A DNA stretch of 64,000 bases. It comes from Homoserinibacter sp. YIM 151385 (GTDB lineage Bacteria > Actinomycetota > Actinomycetes > Actinomycetales > Microbacteriaceae). The notes below the pieces were generated by a model that was not told the DNA's origin, made no database searches, and saw nothing but the letters and a program-made list of their open reading frames with translations. How positions within the stretch are numbered: the first letter of the stretch is position 1; every line of letters begins with the position of its first letter. The stretch covers positions 1,860,001-1,924,000 of the forward strand of contig NZ_CP115175.1 in NCBI RefSeq assembly GCF_027912415.1, in the 5' to 3' direction. The position numbers were made by a program, and so were the translations under genes. This document shows, one piece after another, positions 32,366-41,687 of this stretch.

Positions 32366-34051
32366 GCGCGCCCGCTCGGACGAGCCCTTCGGCGCGACGG
32401 CGGCGCGGTCGGTGACGACGTCGATGAGCACGGGGCCGGGGGTCTCGTCCGCCTGCGCGATCGCGGAGGCGAGCCCGCTCGCGCTGGTGACGCGGATGCC
32501 GGTGACGCCGAGCGACTCGGCGACCGCCGCGAGGTCCGTCTCGCGGAAGTGCCACAGCTCGCCGTGGCGGCCCGACAGCTCGCCGCCGTAGGCGACGGTG
32601 TACGGGTTGATCTCCTGGTTGAGCGAGCTGTTGTCGTTGACGACGATCGTGAGCGGGATCTGCCAGCGCGCCGCCGTCTCCAGCTCGCTCAGGTGGTAGA
32701 GCAGCCCGCCGTCGCCCGTGAAGACGACCACGCGGGCGTCGGGGCGCGCGATCTGGGCGCCGATGCCGGCCGGGAGGCCCCAGCCGAGCGAGCCCGCCGC
32801 GCGGATGAAGCCCTGCCCGGGATGCGCGAGGTCGAGGTGCGCGGCCGTCCACATGCCCGCGTGGCCGGTGTCGGCGACGACGATCGCGTCCTCCGGCAGC
32901 AGGCGCGAGAGCTCGGTGACGAGCCGCTCGGGCCGGAGCTCGGCGGCCTCCGACTCGACGTGCCGGGCGACCTCCTCCCGCCAGCGCGCCGCGAGCTCCC
33001 GGGCGCGCTCGCGCCAGGCGGCACCCGCATCCAGGTCCGTCTCGGGGAGCGCCTCGAGCAGGGCGCGGAGGCCCGAGCGGGCGTCGGCGACGAGCGGCAG
33101 GGTGTCGGCGTAGTGGCGCCCGGGCTCGCTCGGCTCGATGTCGAGGTGCACGACGCGCGTCTCGGGAGGCGGCACCTGCCAGGTGAGCGTGAGCTGGCTG
33201 CCCGTCTGGCTGCCGACGTAGATCACGAGATCCGCCTCGAGGAGGACCTGGTTGGCGGAGGCGCGCGCGTAGAGCCCCGGGATGCCGATCGCGAGCGGGT
33301 GGTCGGACGGCACCGTGTCCTTGCCGTTCATGGAGGTCGCGATGGGCGCGCCGATCCGCTCCGCGAGCGCGACGACCTCGGCCGCGGCGCCGGAGGCGCG
33401 CACACCGCCGCCGGCGACGACGACCGGCCGCTCGGCCGCCGCGATCGCGGCCGCCGCCGCCCGGACGGCGTCGCGGTCCGGCTCGATCCGGATGCCGGGC
33501 ACGCGCGCCTCGCGGGGCGGGGGCGGGGGCGCATCCAGGGTCCCGTTCTCGACGAGGTCGCCCGTGTGCCCGGCGAGCTCGAGGTGGACCGGTCCCGGCT
33601 TCCCGACCGTGGCATCCCGCAGCGCCTGCGCGAGCTGGTCGGGCAGGCGCTCGGCCTCGAAGACCTGGCGGCTGGAGCGGGTGACCGGCTTGAAGAGCGG
33701 GAGGTCCTCGATCTCCTGGTAGTAGTTGCGGCCGCGGCTGTACGGGTAGGGCCCGCCGGTGATCGCGAGGACAGGCGAGCAGCCGAGGACGGCGTCGCGG
33801 AGCCCCGCGGCGAGGTTGGCGGCGCCGATGTTCTGCGCCATGCAGACCCCGACGCGCCCGCTCGCCCTGGCGTAGCCGTCGGCCATGTACGCCGCGGCCT
33901 TCTCGCCGTGGGTGACGATGCGGCGGATGCCGGTCTCCTGCTCCATCGCGACGAGGGTCGCGGAGAGCACGGTCGGGACGAGGAAGACGGCGGTCGTGCC
34001 GGCGGCGTCGAGCGCCCGCGCCAGGTACCGCGCACCCGTCGTCTCCACCAT
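32363..34051 (-). CDS. Thiamine-pyrophosphate enzyme, acetolactate-synthase-like
   Basis: 562 residues with the three-domain TPP-enzyme layout. HGEKAAAYMADGYAR holds the cofactor-activating Glu, the middle domain contains VVVAGGGVRASG, and the TPP/Mg motif is TGDGGLLYHLSELETAARW...VVNDNSSLN. Relatives include acetolactate synthase, benzoylformate decarboxylase and oxalyl-CoA decarboxylase; the 2-oxo acid used is unknown. ATG 34051 is preceded by GGAG 8 nt upstream. A TTG further upstream lies in the operator and was not used. First gene of the twelve-gene Unit C. Confidence 0.87.
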   Translation of the reverse strand: MVETTGARYLARALDAAGTTAVFLVPTVLSATLVAMEQETGIRRIVTHGEKAAAYMADGYARASGRVGVCMAQNIGAANLAAGLRDAVLGCSPVLAITGGPYPYSRGRNYYQEIEDLPLFKPVTRSSRQVFEAERLPDQLAQALRDATVGKPGPVHLELAGHTGDLVENGTLDAPPPPPREARVPGIRIEPDRDAVRAAAAAIAAAERPVVVAGGGVRASGAAAEVVALAERIGAPIATSMNGKDTVPSDHPLAIGIPGLYARASANQVLLEADLVIYVGSQTGSQLTLTWQVPPPETRVVHLDIEPSEPGRHYADTLPLVADARSGLRALLEALPETDLDAGAAWRERARELAARWREEVARHVESEAAELRPERLVTELSRLLPEDAIVVADTGHAGMWTAAHLDLAHPGQGFIRAAGSLGWGLPAGIGAQIARPDARVVVFTGDGGLLYHLSELETAARWQIPLTIVVNDNSSLNQEINPYTVAYGGELSGRHGELWHFRETDLAAVAESLGVTGIRVTSASGLASAIAQADETPGPVLIDVVTDRAAVAPKGSSERAR

Positions 34052-34109
34052 GAAAACCGCTCCGTTCTCATCGCCGGCGTCCGCTCGTCGTCGAGCGGCC
34101 GTTGCATGT

Positions 34110-34165
34110 GTCTTGTTCAACAAGACGATGTCTTATTACTACGAGACGCGGCGCGCATCTGTCAA
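34110..34165 (-). promoter_or_regulatory. Promoter and palindromic operator of Unit C
   Basis: On the minus strand TTGACA (34165-34160), an 18-bp spacer and TAGTAA (34141-34136) precede a start near 34128. A perfect palindrome GTCTTGTT-C-AACAAGAC (34110-34126) lies just downstream of that start. A degenerate second copy GTCTTATT...ACGAGAC (34130-34147) begins 20 bp away and overlaps the -10. The region is strikingly AT-rich for this genome. The divergent IclR protein is the obvious ligand. Confidence 0.72.
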
Positions 34166-34249
34166 GGCCCCCGTCGCCGTTCCCGTAGCATGTGGACCGC
34201 TCGGCCGCGGCGGCCGGGCGCGGGGCCGCCACGAGATGGGACGCGGACG

Positions 34250-35035
34250 ATGAGCGAGACCGAATCGCTGAACGGGGGCGGCAAGCCGAGCGTCCTGACG
34301 AGGGCGATCACCCTGCTCGAGCTCGTCTCCAGCCACGGCGACGGGATCGGCGTGCGCGACGCCGCCCGCCGCACCGGCATCGATCGCAGCGCCGTGAGCC
34401 GCATCCTCACCCACTTCGACGAGCTCGGCTACGTCGAGCAGGACGGCGAGCGCGGCGTCTACAGCCCCGGCCCCCGCCTGTTCTCCCTCGTCGCCGCCCT
34501 CAGCGAGCGCGACTCCCTCGTGCGGGCCGCGAGCCCCCTCCTCCACGAGCTCGTCGAGCGCTTCAACGAGACCTGCTACCTCGGCGCGCGCGTCGACGAC
34601 CACCTCGTCTTCCGCAGCAAGGTCGACTGCGAGCACACCATCCGCTACGTCATCGAGCTCGGCAAGCCGTTCCCGCTCGTCGGCGGCGCCTCCGGCCTCG
34701 CGATCCTCTCCGGCCTCCGCGATGACGAGATCGACGCCGTCCTCCGCCGGCCGATCGACCGGAACACCCCGCAGAGCTTCGCCTCGGCGGACGAGGTCCG
34801 CGAGCAGCTCGCGAAGGACCGCGAGCTGGGCTACACCTACTCCCCCGGCCGTTGGGTGCCGAACGGGGCCGGCATCGGGGCGCCGTTCTTCGACGCGAGC
34901 GGGCGGTGCGCGGGCGCGATCACGATGTCGATGCCCGCCGACCGCCTCGCGACGATGTCGATCGAGGAGGTCGGGCTCGCCGTGCGGGACGCCTCGGCGC
35001 GGATGTCGGAGCGGCTGGGATACCGCGCGACCTGA
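34250..35035 (+). CDS. IclR-family transcriptional regulator (Unit C)
   Basis: 261 residues. Winged helix: VLTRAITLLELVSSHGDGIGVRDAARRTGIDRSAVSRILTHFDELGYV. The effector domain has PGPRLFSL, ETCYLGARVDDHLVF and AGAITMSMPADR. Divergent from Unit C, with the strong palindrome between them. TAGCAT at 34186-34191 could be its -10, giving a leader of about 50 nt; no strong Shine-Dalgarno is seen before ATG 34250. Confidence 0.88.
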   Translation: MSETESLNGGGKPSVLTRAITLLELVSSHGDGIGVRDAARRTGIDRSAVSRILTHFDELGYVEQDGERGVYSPGPRLFSLVAALSERDSLVRAASPLLHELVERFNETCYLGARVDDHLVFRSKVDCEHTIRYVIELGKPFPLVGGASGLAILSGLRDDEIDAVLRRPIDRNTPQSFASADEVREQLAKDRELGYTYSPGRWVPNGAGIGAPFFDASGRCAGAITMSMPADRLATMSIEEVGLAVRDASARMSERLGYRAT

Positions 35036-35070
35036 CGAGCGGGAGAACGGCGGACGCCCGCATCCTGTCC

Positions 35071-35097
35071 CCCCGGCCAGGTCGACCGGCCCCGGGG
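35071..35097 (+). terminator. GC-rich hairpin after the IclR gene
   Basis: CCCCGGCC-A-GGTC/GACC-GGCC-CC-GGGG (35071-35097) folds on itself 36 nt after the iclR stop. There is no T-tract. It separates the catabolic island from the ABC-2 transporter genes. Confidence 0.4.
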
Positions 35098-35135
35098 AGG
35101 GGTCGCGCGCCGCGCCCGATCGCGACGATCGAGGC

Positions 35136-35863
<728 letters not shown>

Positions 35864-35864
<1 letters not shown>

Positions 35865-36685
35865 TGGTCCGCGCAGAACTGCTCAAGCTGTCCACCCTGC
35901 CGGCGCCGCGCATCGCGATCGCGATCGGCGCCGCGGGCCTCGCCCTCACCCAGCTGCTGTTCGTCACCCTCATCCCGGCGCTCGCGTCCGGCGCCATCGG
36001 GCCCGGCGTCGAGGAGCTCGGCGAGGACCTCCCGGTCGTCGACCTCGCCTCGCGCGCGGCCCAGCTCGGCGCCCTGGATCCGCTCGGCGGGTCGAGCGGG
36101 GCCGGCTCCATCGGGGTCGCCGTCATCGCGATCGCGCTGCTCGGCGTGCTCGCCGGCACGAGCGACCTCCGCAGCGGCGGCATCGCGTCGGCGCTCATCG
36201 CGCAGCCCCGCCGCGGCCGGCTGCTCGCCTCGAAGGCGGCCGCGGTCGCGGTCGCCGGGGCCGTCGCGGGGCTCGTCTACGCACTCGTCAGCGGGCTCGC
36301 GCTCGCCGGCTCGCTCGCGATCCTCCGCACGCCGCTCGTCCTCGGCCCGCTCGATGTGATCGCCACGCTGGGGCGCGGCATCGGGGCGATCGCCTGCCTG
36401 GCCGTCATCGGCCTCGCGGTCGGCCTCATCGCCCGCCGGGGCGTGGCCGGCGTGCTCGCGATGCTCGGCATCCTGTTCCTGGAGCCGATCATCCAGTCCG
36501 CGGCGCAGCTCATCGTCGGCGAGCTGCCCGCCTGGGCGCAGGTGCTCCCCCTCGCGCTCGCCCGCGCGACCATCGGCGCAGCGCCCGGCCTCCTGCCGCC
36601 TGCCGTCGCCGGCGCGGCGCTGCTCGCGCTGACCGCCCTCGCGCTCGGCATCGCGACGGCGGTGCTGCGGCGCCGCGACGTCTGA
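35864..36685 (+). CDS. ABC-2-type transporter permease
   Basis: 273 residues with about six hydrophobic segments, including one at residues 15-40 and a pair near 100-160. The motif DLRSGGIASALIAQPRRGRLLASKAAAVAV just before helix 3 is typical of ABC-2 permeases. Works with the preceding ATPase; the gene pair stands alone. Confidence 0.85.
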
Positions 36686-36750
36686 GGGGTGCGGGGCCGG
36701 GCGCTCCTCGCGAGCGCCGGCCCCGCGCCGACTCCCCCCGGAAACGACGA

Positions 36751-36773
36751 AAGCCCCTGGAGACCAGGGGCTT
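36751..36773 (-). terminator. Terminator of tRNA-Ser(GCT)
   Basis: AAGCCCCTGG (36751-36760) and CCAGGGGCTT (36764-36773) form a perfect 10-bp stem with a 3-nt loop. On the minus strand it follows the tRNA by 6 nt and is followed by a T-rich run (TCGTCGTTT), so it terminates the tRNA transcript. It also serves the permease gene from the other side. Confidence 0.75.
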
Positions 36774-36779
36774 CGCGTG

Positions 36780-36871
36780 TGGCGGAGACGGCGGGATTTG
36801 AACCCGCGGTCCCCTTGCGGGGACTCCACCTTAGCAGGGTGGTGCACTCGACCGGACTATGCGACGTCTCC
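36780..36871 (-). tRNA. tRNA-Ser (anticodon GCT)
   Basis: The minus strand reads GGAGACG ... CGTCTCC G CCA with CCA encoded. The anticodon arm is CCACC-CTGCTAA-GGTGG (anticodon GCT, decoding AGC/AGU). The long variable arm GTCCCC-GCAA-GGGGAC is characteristic of serine tRNAs, and the T arm is GCGGG-TTCAAAT-CCCGC. Confidence 0.97.
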
Positions 36872-36905
36872 AAGTACCCGGCTATCTTGCCACACTCCGC
36901 GCGCC

Positions 36906-36985
36906 GTGCCGATCTGCGGACATCCGGGCGATCCGGCGCGGATCGGAGCCCTCTCGACCCGGATGTCCGCAGCTCTGCACGGCAC
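36906..36985. repeat. Extragenic inverted repeat A
   Basis: Perfect 15-bp arms CTGCGGACATCCGGG (36914-36928) and CCCGGATGTCCGCAG (36958-36972), with an outer pair GTGCCG (36906-36911)/CGGCAC (36980-36985). The 29-nt loop contains its own hairpin CGATCCG-GCG-CGGATCG (36929-36945). Located between the tRNA gene and the acyltransferase promoter, divergent from the tRNA. Confidence 0.7.
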
Positions 36986-37038
36986 CCCGCCGAACCGATC
37001 CGCAGGCGCGCAGGCGCCATCCGGGATACTGGGTGACC

Positions 37039-38103
37039 GTGACCTCCCACCCGCCCGAGCCGACATCCGCGGGCGGCCGTCACGGCAACGACTTCGACGC
37101 GCTGCGGCTCCTCGGCGCGGTCCTCGTCATCGTCGGCCACGGCTTCGTGCTCCACGGGGAGCCCGGGCGCACGCCCTACGCCTTCGGTCTCGCGCTGCAC
37201 ACGCTCGGCGTCGCGATCTTCTTCGCGATCAGCGGCTTCCTCATCATGGGGAGCTGGATGCGGCGGCCGGCCCTCGCGGTCTACGCGACCAGCCGGGCGG
37301 CCCGCATCCTCCCCGCCCTCGTGCCGGTGACGCTCGTCTGCGCCTTCCTGCTCGGCCCGCTCGTCTCGACGCTGCCGCTCGGCGAGTACCTCTCGAGCGG
37401 CGCGACCTGGGCGTACCTCGCGAACCTCGTGCCCGTCGTGCCGCAGTACGAGCTGCCCGGGGTCTTCACCGAGCTGCCGTACCCGGATGCGGTGAACGGC
37501 TCGCTCTGGACCCTCCGCGTCGAGTTCCTCTGCTACCTCGCGGTCGCGCTGCTGGCGCTCGTCCCGGCCCGCGCGCGCCCGGGCGCGATCGCGGCGGCGG
37601 CGATCGCGGCCGCCGCGATCTCGATGCTCGACCTCCGCGTCGCCGACGCCGACGTGTCCTCCGCCGCCGACGTCCTCGTCTACTTCGGCGCCGGCGCGCT
37701 CCTCCGCTTCGCGCCGCGCCGCCTCCTCGGCCCGCTGCCCGCGCTCCTCGCGCTCGGGCTGTGGGCGGTGGCGAGCGCGCTCCTGCCGGAGGCGGGCCGC
37801 CTGCTCAGCTGGGTCGCCCTCCCCCTCGTGATCGTCGCGGCGGGTCTCGCCTCGACGCCGGTCGCGCGACGCGCGGCGCGCTTCGGCGACCTCTCCTACG
37901 GCATGTACCTGTGGGCGTTCCCGGTGCAGCAGACGCTGCTCCACCTGAGCCCGGGGATGCCGGTGTGGGCCGGCATCGGCCTCGTCACCCTGGTGAGCGC
38001 GGTGCTCGCCCTGCTGAGCTGGCACCTCGTCGAGGCGCCGGCGATGCGCGCGAAGGACCGCCTCCCGTGGATGCGGCGGACGCCGAGCGCGCAGCGCCGC
38101 TGA
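37039..38103 (+). CDS. Acyltransferase-3 (OafA/YrhL-like) membrane protein
   Basis: 354 residues with about ten membrane helices. The N-terminus has NDFDALRLLGAVLVIVGHGFVLHG, with the conserved catalytic His, then FFAISGFLIMGSW and RAARILPAL, all standard for acyltransferase family 3. These enzymes O-acetylate or succinylate surface glycans, peptidoglycan or antibiotics. GTG 37039 (or GTG 37033, same frame) is preceded by GATACT 8 nt upstream, so the mRNA is probably leaderless. Lies next to the LCP genes, consistent with an envelope role. Confidence 0.85.
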   Translation: MTSHPPEPTSAGGRHGNDFDALRLLGAVLVIVGHGFVLHGEPGRTPYAFGLALHTLGVAIFFAISGFLIMGSWMRRPALAVYATSRAARILPALVPVTLVCAFLLGPLVSTLPLGEYLSSGATWAYLANLVPVVPQYELPGVFTELPYPDAVNGSLWTLRVEFLCYLAVALLALVPARARPGAIAAAAIAAAAISMLDLRVADADVSSAADVLVYFGAGALLRFAPRRLLGPLPALLALGLWAVASALLPEAGRLLSWVALPLVIVAAGLASTPVARRAARFGDLSYGMYLWAFPVQQTLLHLSPGMPVWAGIGLVTLVSAVLALLSWHLVEAPAMRAKDRLPWMRRTPSAQRR

Positions 38104-38122
38104 GCCCGGAGGGCGGGGAAGA

Positions 38123-39388
38123 CTAGCCGCCGAAGCCGACCGAGCAGGTCGACTGCGAGGCGTCCTGGCCCGAGACGCCGCCGACGACGGCCGAGTCGTC
38201 CGGCTGCTCGCTCGCCTCCGGGTCCGCGCTCGCCGAGCCGGACGGATCCGGCTTCGGCGTCTTCGTCGCGTTCGGGTCGGCGGTCGAGCCCTCGTCGTCG
38301 CCGGCCTTGTCGAGCTTGACGCCCTTGTCGGCCTTGATCGCGGCGAACAGCTCCTGCGCCTTCGGCACGTTCGTCGTGACGCGTCCCGCCTGCGCACCCG
38401 TGAGATACGTCGTCGGGTACTGCACGAACGTGATCCGCGAGAGGTCGATGTTGTCGAGCGCCTTCGCCATCGCGACCATGGTGTCGAGATTCGAGAGCTG
38501 CTTCGAGAGCTCCATGTTCTTCGTCGCCGCGTTCGCGAGCGAGAAGAGCTTGCCGACATCCGTGAGGGTCTCGTCGCTCTTGAGCTTGCGCAGCAGCGCA
38601 GAGAGGTAGACCTGCTGCGAGCTGATGCGCGTCAGGTCGGAGCCGTTGCCGACGCCGTGCCGGCTGCGGAGGTACTTGAGCGCCTGGCTGCCCTTGAGCG
38701 TGTGGGTGCCCTTGGCGAGGTGGAGGCCCGTGTACGAGTCGTCGATGTCCTGCGCGACGCAGACGTCGACGCCGCCGATGGCGTTCGACATCTTGATGAC
38801 CCCGCTGAAGGTGATCATGCCCGCGAACTGGATGTCGAGGCCGGTGATGCTCTCGACGACCGTCACGGCGCAGCCGAGCCCGCCGTAGAGGAGCGCCTCG
38901 TTGATCTGCGCCCCCGAGAGCGCGCTCGACATCGTGCCGTCCTCGCGCTTGCAGGGCGGGAAGGGCGTGATGAGGTCGCGGGGGATGCTCACCGCGACCG
39001 CGTTCGTCTGGTCGGCGGAGACGTGGACGAGGATGTTGACGTCGTTGAGGACCGAGTCGCGCGTCGCCGCGTCCGCGTCGCTGCCGACGAGGAGCATGTT
39101 GAAGCCGCCGGGGTAGGCCCCGATGGTCGGCGGCACGATCGGCTCGCCGCCGTCGGGGTCGAGGTCGACGCCGCCGGCGATGTTCTGCTGGAGCTGCCAG
39201 CCGGCGATCGCCGCGACCGAGCCGCTCGCGACGAGGGCGACGGCGAGCGTCGAGGCCACGAGCGCGAGCACCCCGCGGATCGCGCGGCGCGGGGCGAGGC
39301 GGCCGTGACGCGCGAGCCCCGCGGGTCGGGCGGGCGCGGCCTCCCGCGCCTCCCGGCGGGTGCGGGGACGTGCCTGCTCGTCGGCCAC
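38123..39388 (-). CDS. LytR-CpsA-Psr (LCP) family protein, second of a tandem pair
   Basis: 421 residues: a cytoplasmic Arg-rich N-terminus, one membrane anchor (about residues 35-65), then the LCP domain with GSDADAATRDSVLNDVNILVHVSADQTNAVAVSIPRDL, NAIGGVDVCV and LRSRHGVGNGSDLTRISSQQ. LCP enzymes transfer wall polymers such as teichoic acids or arabinogalactan to peptidoglycan. A Ser/Asp/Pro-rich tail ends in a Cys-containing motif (STCSVGFGG). The start is GTG 39388, 3 nt after the stop of its paralogue. Confidence 0.9.
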   Translation of the reverse strand: MADEQARPRTRREAREAAPARPAGLARHGRLAPRRAIRGVLALVASTLAVALVASGSVAAIAGWQLQQNIAGGVDLDPDGGEPIVPPTIGAYPGGFNMLLVGSDADAATRDSVLNDVNILVHVSADQTNAVAVSIPRDLITPFPPCKREDGTMSSALSGAQINEALLYGGLGCAVTVVESITGLDIQFAGMITFSGVIKMSNAIGGVDVCVAQDIDDSYTGLHLAKGTHTLKGSQALKYLRSRHGVGNGSDLTRISSQQVYLSALLRKLKSDETLTDVGKLFSLANAATKNMELSKQLSNLDTMVAMAKALDNIDLSRITFVQYPTTYLTGAQAGRVTTNVPKAQELFAAIKADKGVKLDKAGDDEGSTADPNATKTPKPDPSGSASADPEASEQPDDSAVVGGVSGQDASQSTCSVGFGG

Positions 39389-39391
39389 GGC

Positions 39392-40651
39392 CTACCGCCC
39401 GACCGAGCAGGTCTGCTGCGCTGCCGTCTGGCCGCGCAGGCTGGGGATCGTGACCGGGTCCTTGCCGGGCTTCTTCGTCGGGCTCGGCGAGGCGGTCTCG
39501 CCCGTGCCGGGCGTCGCCGACGGCTCGGGATCGGGCTCGGGCTCCTCCGTGGCGTTCGGGTCGGCCGTCGAGCCGCGGTCGTCGCCCGCCGTCTCGAACG
39601 CGATCGGCTGGTCGTTGCGGATGGCCGCGAAGAGGGCGTCCGCCTGCGCCTGGATGGGGGCGACCTTGCCCTCGTAGATGCCGCCGACGCCCGTCGTGCC
39701 CGGGAACTGCGCGAAGGTGATGCGGTCGAGGCCGATGTTGTTGAGGGCCTGCGCCATCGCGACCATCGTGTCGAGGCTCGCGAGCTCCTTCGACAGGGTC
39801 ATGTTCTTCTGCGCGGCGCCCGCCAGCTTGAACAGCTTGCCCGGGTCGGTGAGCGTGTCCTCGCTCTTCACCTTGCGCAGCAGCGAGGAGAGGAACACCT
39901 GCTGCGAGCTGATGCGGGTGAGGTCGGAGCCGTCGCCGACCCCGTGCCGGGTGCGGAGGAAGAGCATCGCGTTCCGGCCCTTCAAGGTGTGCACCCCGGC
40001 CTTGAGATGAAGGCCCGTGTACGAGTCGTCGATGTCCTGCGCGACGCAGACGTCGACGCCCCCGATCGCGTTCGACATCTTCACGACGCCGTCGAAGGTG
40101 ATCATGCCGGCGAACTGGATGTCGACGCCGCTGACGCCCTCCACGACCTTCACGGCGCAGGCGAGGCCGCCGTAGTACAGCGCCTCGTTGATGGGGCGCC
40201 CGGCCATGGGCGAGCTCTCCGTCCCGTCGGAGCGCTTGCAGGACGGGAAGGGCACGACGAGATCGCGCGGCAGGCTCACGGCGACCGCGTTCGTCTGGTC
40301 GGCGGAGACGTGGATGAGGATGTTGACGTCGTTGAGGACGCTCTCGCGATCCGAGTCGGCGTCGCTGCCGACGACGAGCATGTTGAAGCCGCCCTCGTAC
40401 GCGCCGATCGTCGGCGGGACCGCGACCTCGCCGTCCTCGTTGATCGCGACCGCCTCGTCCGCGATCCCGGTCTGGAACTGCCAGGCCCAGATCGCGCCGA
40501 CGGAGCCGCCCCCGACGAGCAGGACCGCGAGCGTGCTCGACACGAGCGCCGCGATCGTGCGCCCCGCGCCGCGCCGGGGCAGACGCCCGTGGCGGGCCAC
40601 GCTCGGCGGCTTGGGCGCGCGGTTCGCGCGGTCCCGCGTCAGCTCGCTCAT
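39392..40651 (-). CDS. LytR-CpsA-Psr (LCP) family protein, first of a tandem pair
   Basis: 419 residues, closely similar to the downstream gene throughout: membrane anchor near residue 35, VVGSDADSDRESVLNDVNILIHVSADQTNAVAVSLPRDL, NAIGGVDVCVAQDIDDSYTGLHL, LRTRHGVGDGSDLTRISSQQ and the C-terminal QQTCSVGR. A tandem duplication is the simplest history. ATG 40651 is preceded by GGGAGAA. It begins 58 nt after tRNA-Ser(TGA) on the same strand. Confidence 0.9.
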   Translation of the reverse strand: MSELTRDRANRAPKPPSVARHGRLPRRGAGRTIAALVSSTLAVLLVGGGSVGAIWAWQFQTGIADEAVAINEDGEVAVPPTIGAYEGGFNMLVVGSDADSDRESVLNDVNILIHVSADQTNAVAVSLPRDLVVPFPSCKRSDGTESSPMAGRPINEALYYGGLACAVKVVEGVSGVDIQFAGMITFDGVVKMSNAIGGVDVCVAQDIDDSYTGLHLKAGVHTLKGRNAMLFLRTRHGVGDGSDLTRISSQQVFLSSLLRKVKSEDTLTDPGKLFKLAGAAQKNMTLSKELASLDTMVAMAQALNNIGLDRITFAQFPGTTGVGGIYEGKVAPIQAQADALFAAIRNDQPIAFETAGDDRGSTADPNATEEPEPDPEPSATPGTGETASPSPTKKPGKDPVTIPSLRGQTAAQQTCSVGR

Positions 40652-40709
40652 GCGGGGTTCTCCCTGGCTCGTGCTCGCCGGCTCAGGCGGGCGGGTCGGG
40701 TCGGATACG

Positions 40710-40794
40710 CGGAGGGCGTGGGATTCGAACCCACGAGGCATTGCTGCCCACTGGTTTTCAAGACCAGCTCCATCGGCCGCTCGGACAGCCCTCC
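40710..40794 (-). tRNA. tRNA-Ser (anticodon TGA)
   Basis: On the minus strand the acceptor GGAGGGC pairs with GCCCTCC plus discriminator G. The anticodon arm is CTGGT-CTTGAAA-ACCAG (anticodon TGA). The variable arm is long and the T arm is GTGGG-TTCGAAT-CCCAC. CCA is not encoded, unlike the other tRNA-Ser in this window. Confidence 0.96.
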
Positions 40795-40868
40795 CGACGG
40801 AGCCTCGATCATAACCGAGGGTCGCCCGGCAACCCTGGAGGGACCTGGGATTCCGTCAGCTCGGCGCG

Positions 40869-41687
40869 TCAGCCGGGGAAGAGGCGGCGCAGCGCCGCCG
40901 CGACGCCGTCCTCGAGGTCGGTGGAGGTCTGCTCGCTCGAGGCCTCGACGACCTCGGGCGGCGCCTGGCCCATCGCGACCGCCGTGCCGCCGCCGCGGAC
41001 CGCCCAGCCGAACATGTCGATGTCGTTCCGCCCGTCGCCCATGACGACCACCGCATCCCGGTCCGCGCCGAGCTCCTCGGCGACCCGCTCGAGCGCGGTC
41101 CCCTTGTTGACGCCGTCGGGCGCGATGTCGAGCCAGGCGGTCCAGCCGATGTTGTAGCTGACCTGGTGGAGGCCCATGCGCTCGACGACCTGGAGGAACT
41201 CCTCGGTGTCGTGCTCGGGAGAGATGACGACGACGCGCGTCGCCCCCGTGCGCAGCAGCTCCTCGAAGGACACCTGCTCGCTCGTGGTGCCGAGCGCGCC
41301 CTCCGGGAACCGGCCCTCGAAGCGGTACGCGCCGTGCTCGTCCTCGACCGCGTAGCTCGCGCCCTCGAGGTTCTCGTGGATGGTGGTGAGCACCTGGGTC
41401 GGGTCGAACGTCTCGACGTGCCAGCGCGCGTAGCCGTCCTCGGCGGTCTCGTCCCGGCGCATCGTGATGGCGCCGTTCGAGCACACCACGTACTCCGGCT
41501 GGATGCCGAGCCGCGCCACGACCGGCAGCGTCATGGAGACGGAGCGGCCGGTCGCGAGGGTCACCTCGACCCCCGCATCCCGGACCCGCAGGATCTGCTC
41601 GCGCACCGCGTCCGAGAGCGTCCCGTCCTCGTGGAGCACCGTGCCGTCGATGTCGAGCGCGACGAGCGCCCGGCGCGCGGCCGTCAT
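40869..41687 (-). CDS. HAD-superfamily (Cof-type) phosphatase
   Basis: 272 residues. [13 protein letters not shown] is HAD motif I, LATGRS is motif II, NKGTAL contains the Lys, and [17 protein letters not shown] is motif IV. Cof-type enzymes dephosphorylate sugar phosphates, FMN or pyridoxal phosphate. Translationally coupled to serS (ATGA); HAD phosphatases downstream of serS are familiar in Actinobacteria, but I do not know a serine-specific role. Confidence 0.88.
   Translation of the reverse strand: MTAARRALVALDIDGTVLHEDGTLSDAVREQILRVRDAGVEVTLATGRSVSMTLPVVARLGIQPEYVVCSNGAITMRRDETAEDGYARWHVETFDPTQVLTTIHENLEGASYAVEDEHGAYRFEGRFPEGALGTTSEQVSFEELLRTGATRVVVISPEHDTEEFLQVVERMGLHQVSYNIGWTAWLDIAPDGVNKGTALERVAEELGADRDAVVVMGDGRNDIDMFGWAVRGGGTAVAMGQAPPEVVEASSEQTSTDLEDGVAAALRRLFPG

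Noticed and set aside
34052-34123. TTG 34123 as the start of the TPP enzyme
   Set aside because: It lies inside the palindromic operator, and the added residues have no similarity to the family. ATG 34051 has a Shine-Dalgarno.
30683-35035. A 1450-residue plus-strand frame covering the ligase and TPP genes and ending in IclR
   Set aside because: Only the last 261 residues (from ATG 34250) have protein character. The rest mirrors the minus-strand genes.
38657-41044. A long plus-strand frame over the two LCP genes and tRNA-Ser(TGA)
   Set aside because: It is His/Asp/Arg-rich antisense translation and reads through a tRNA gene.
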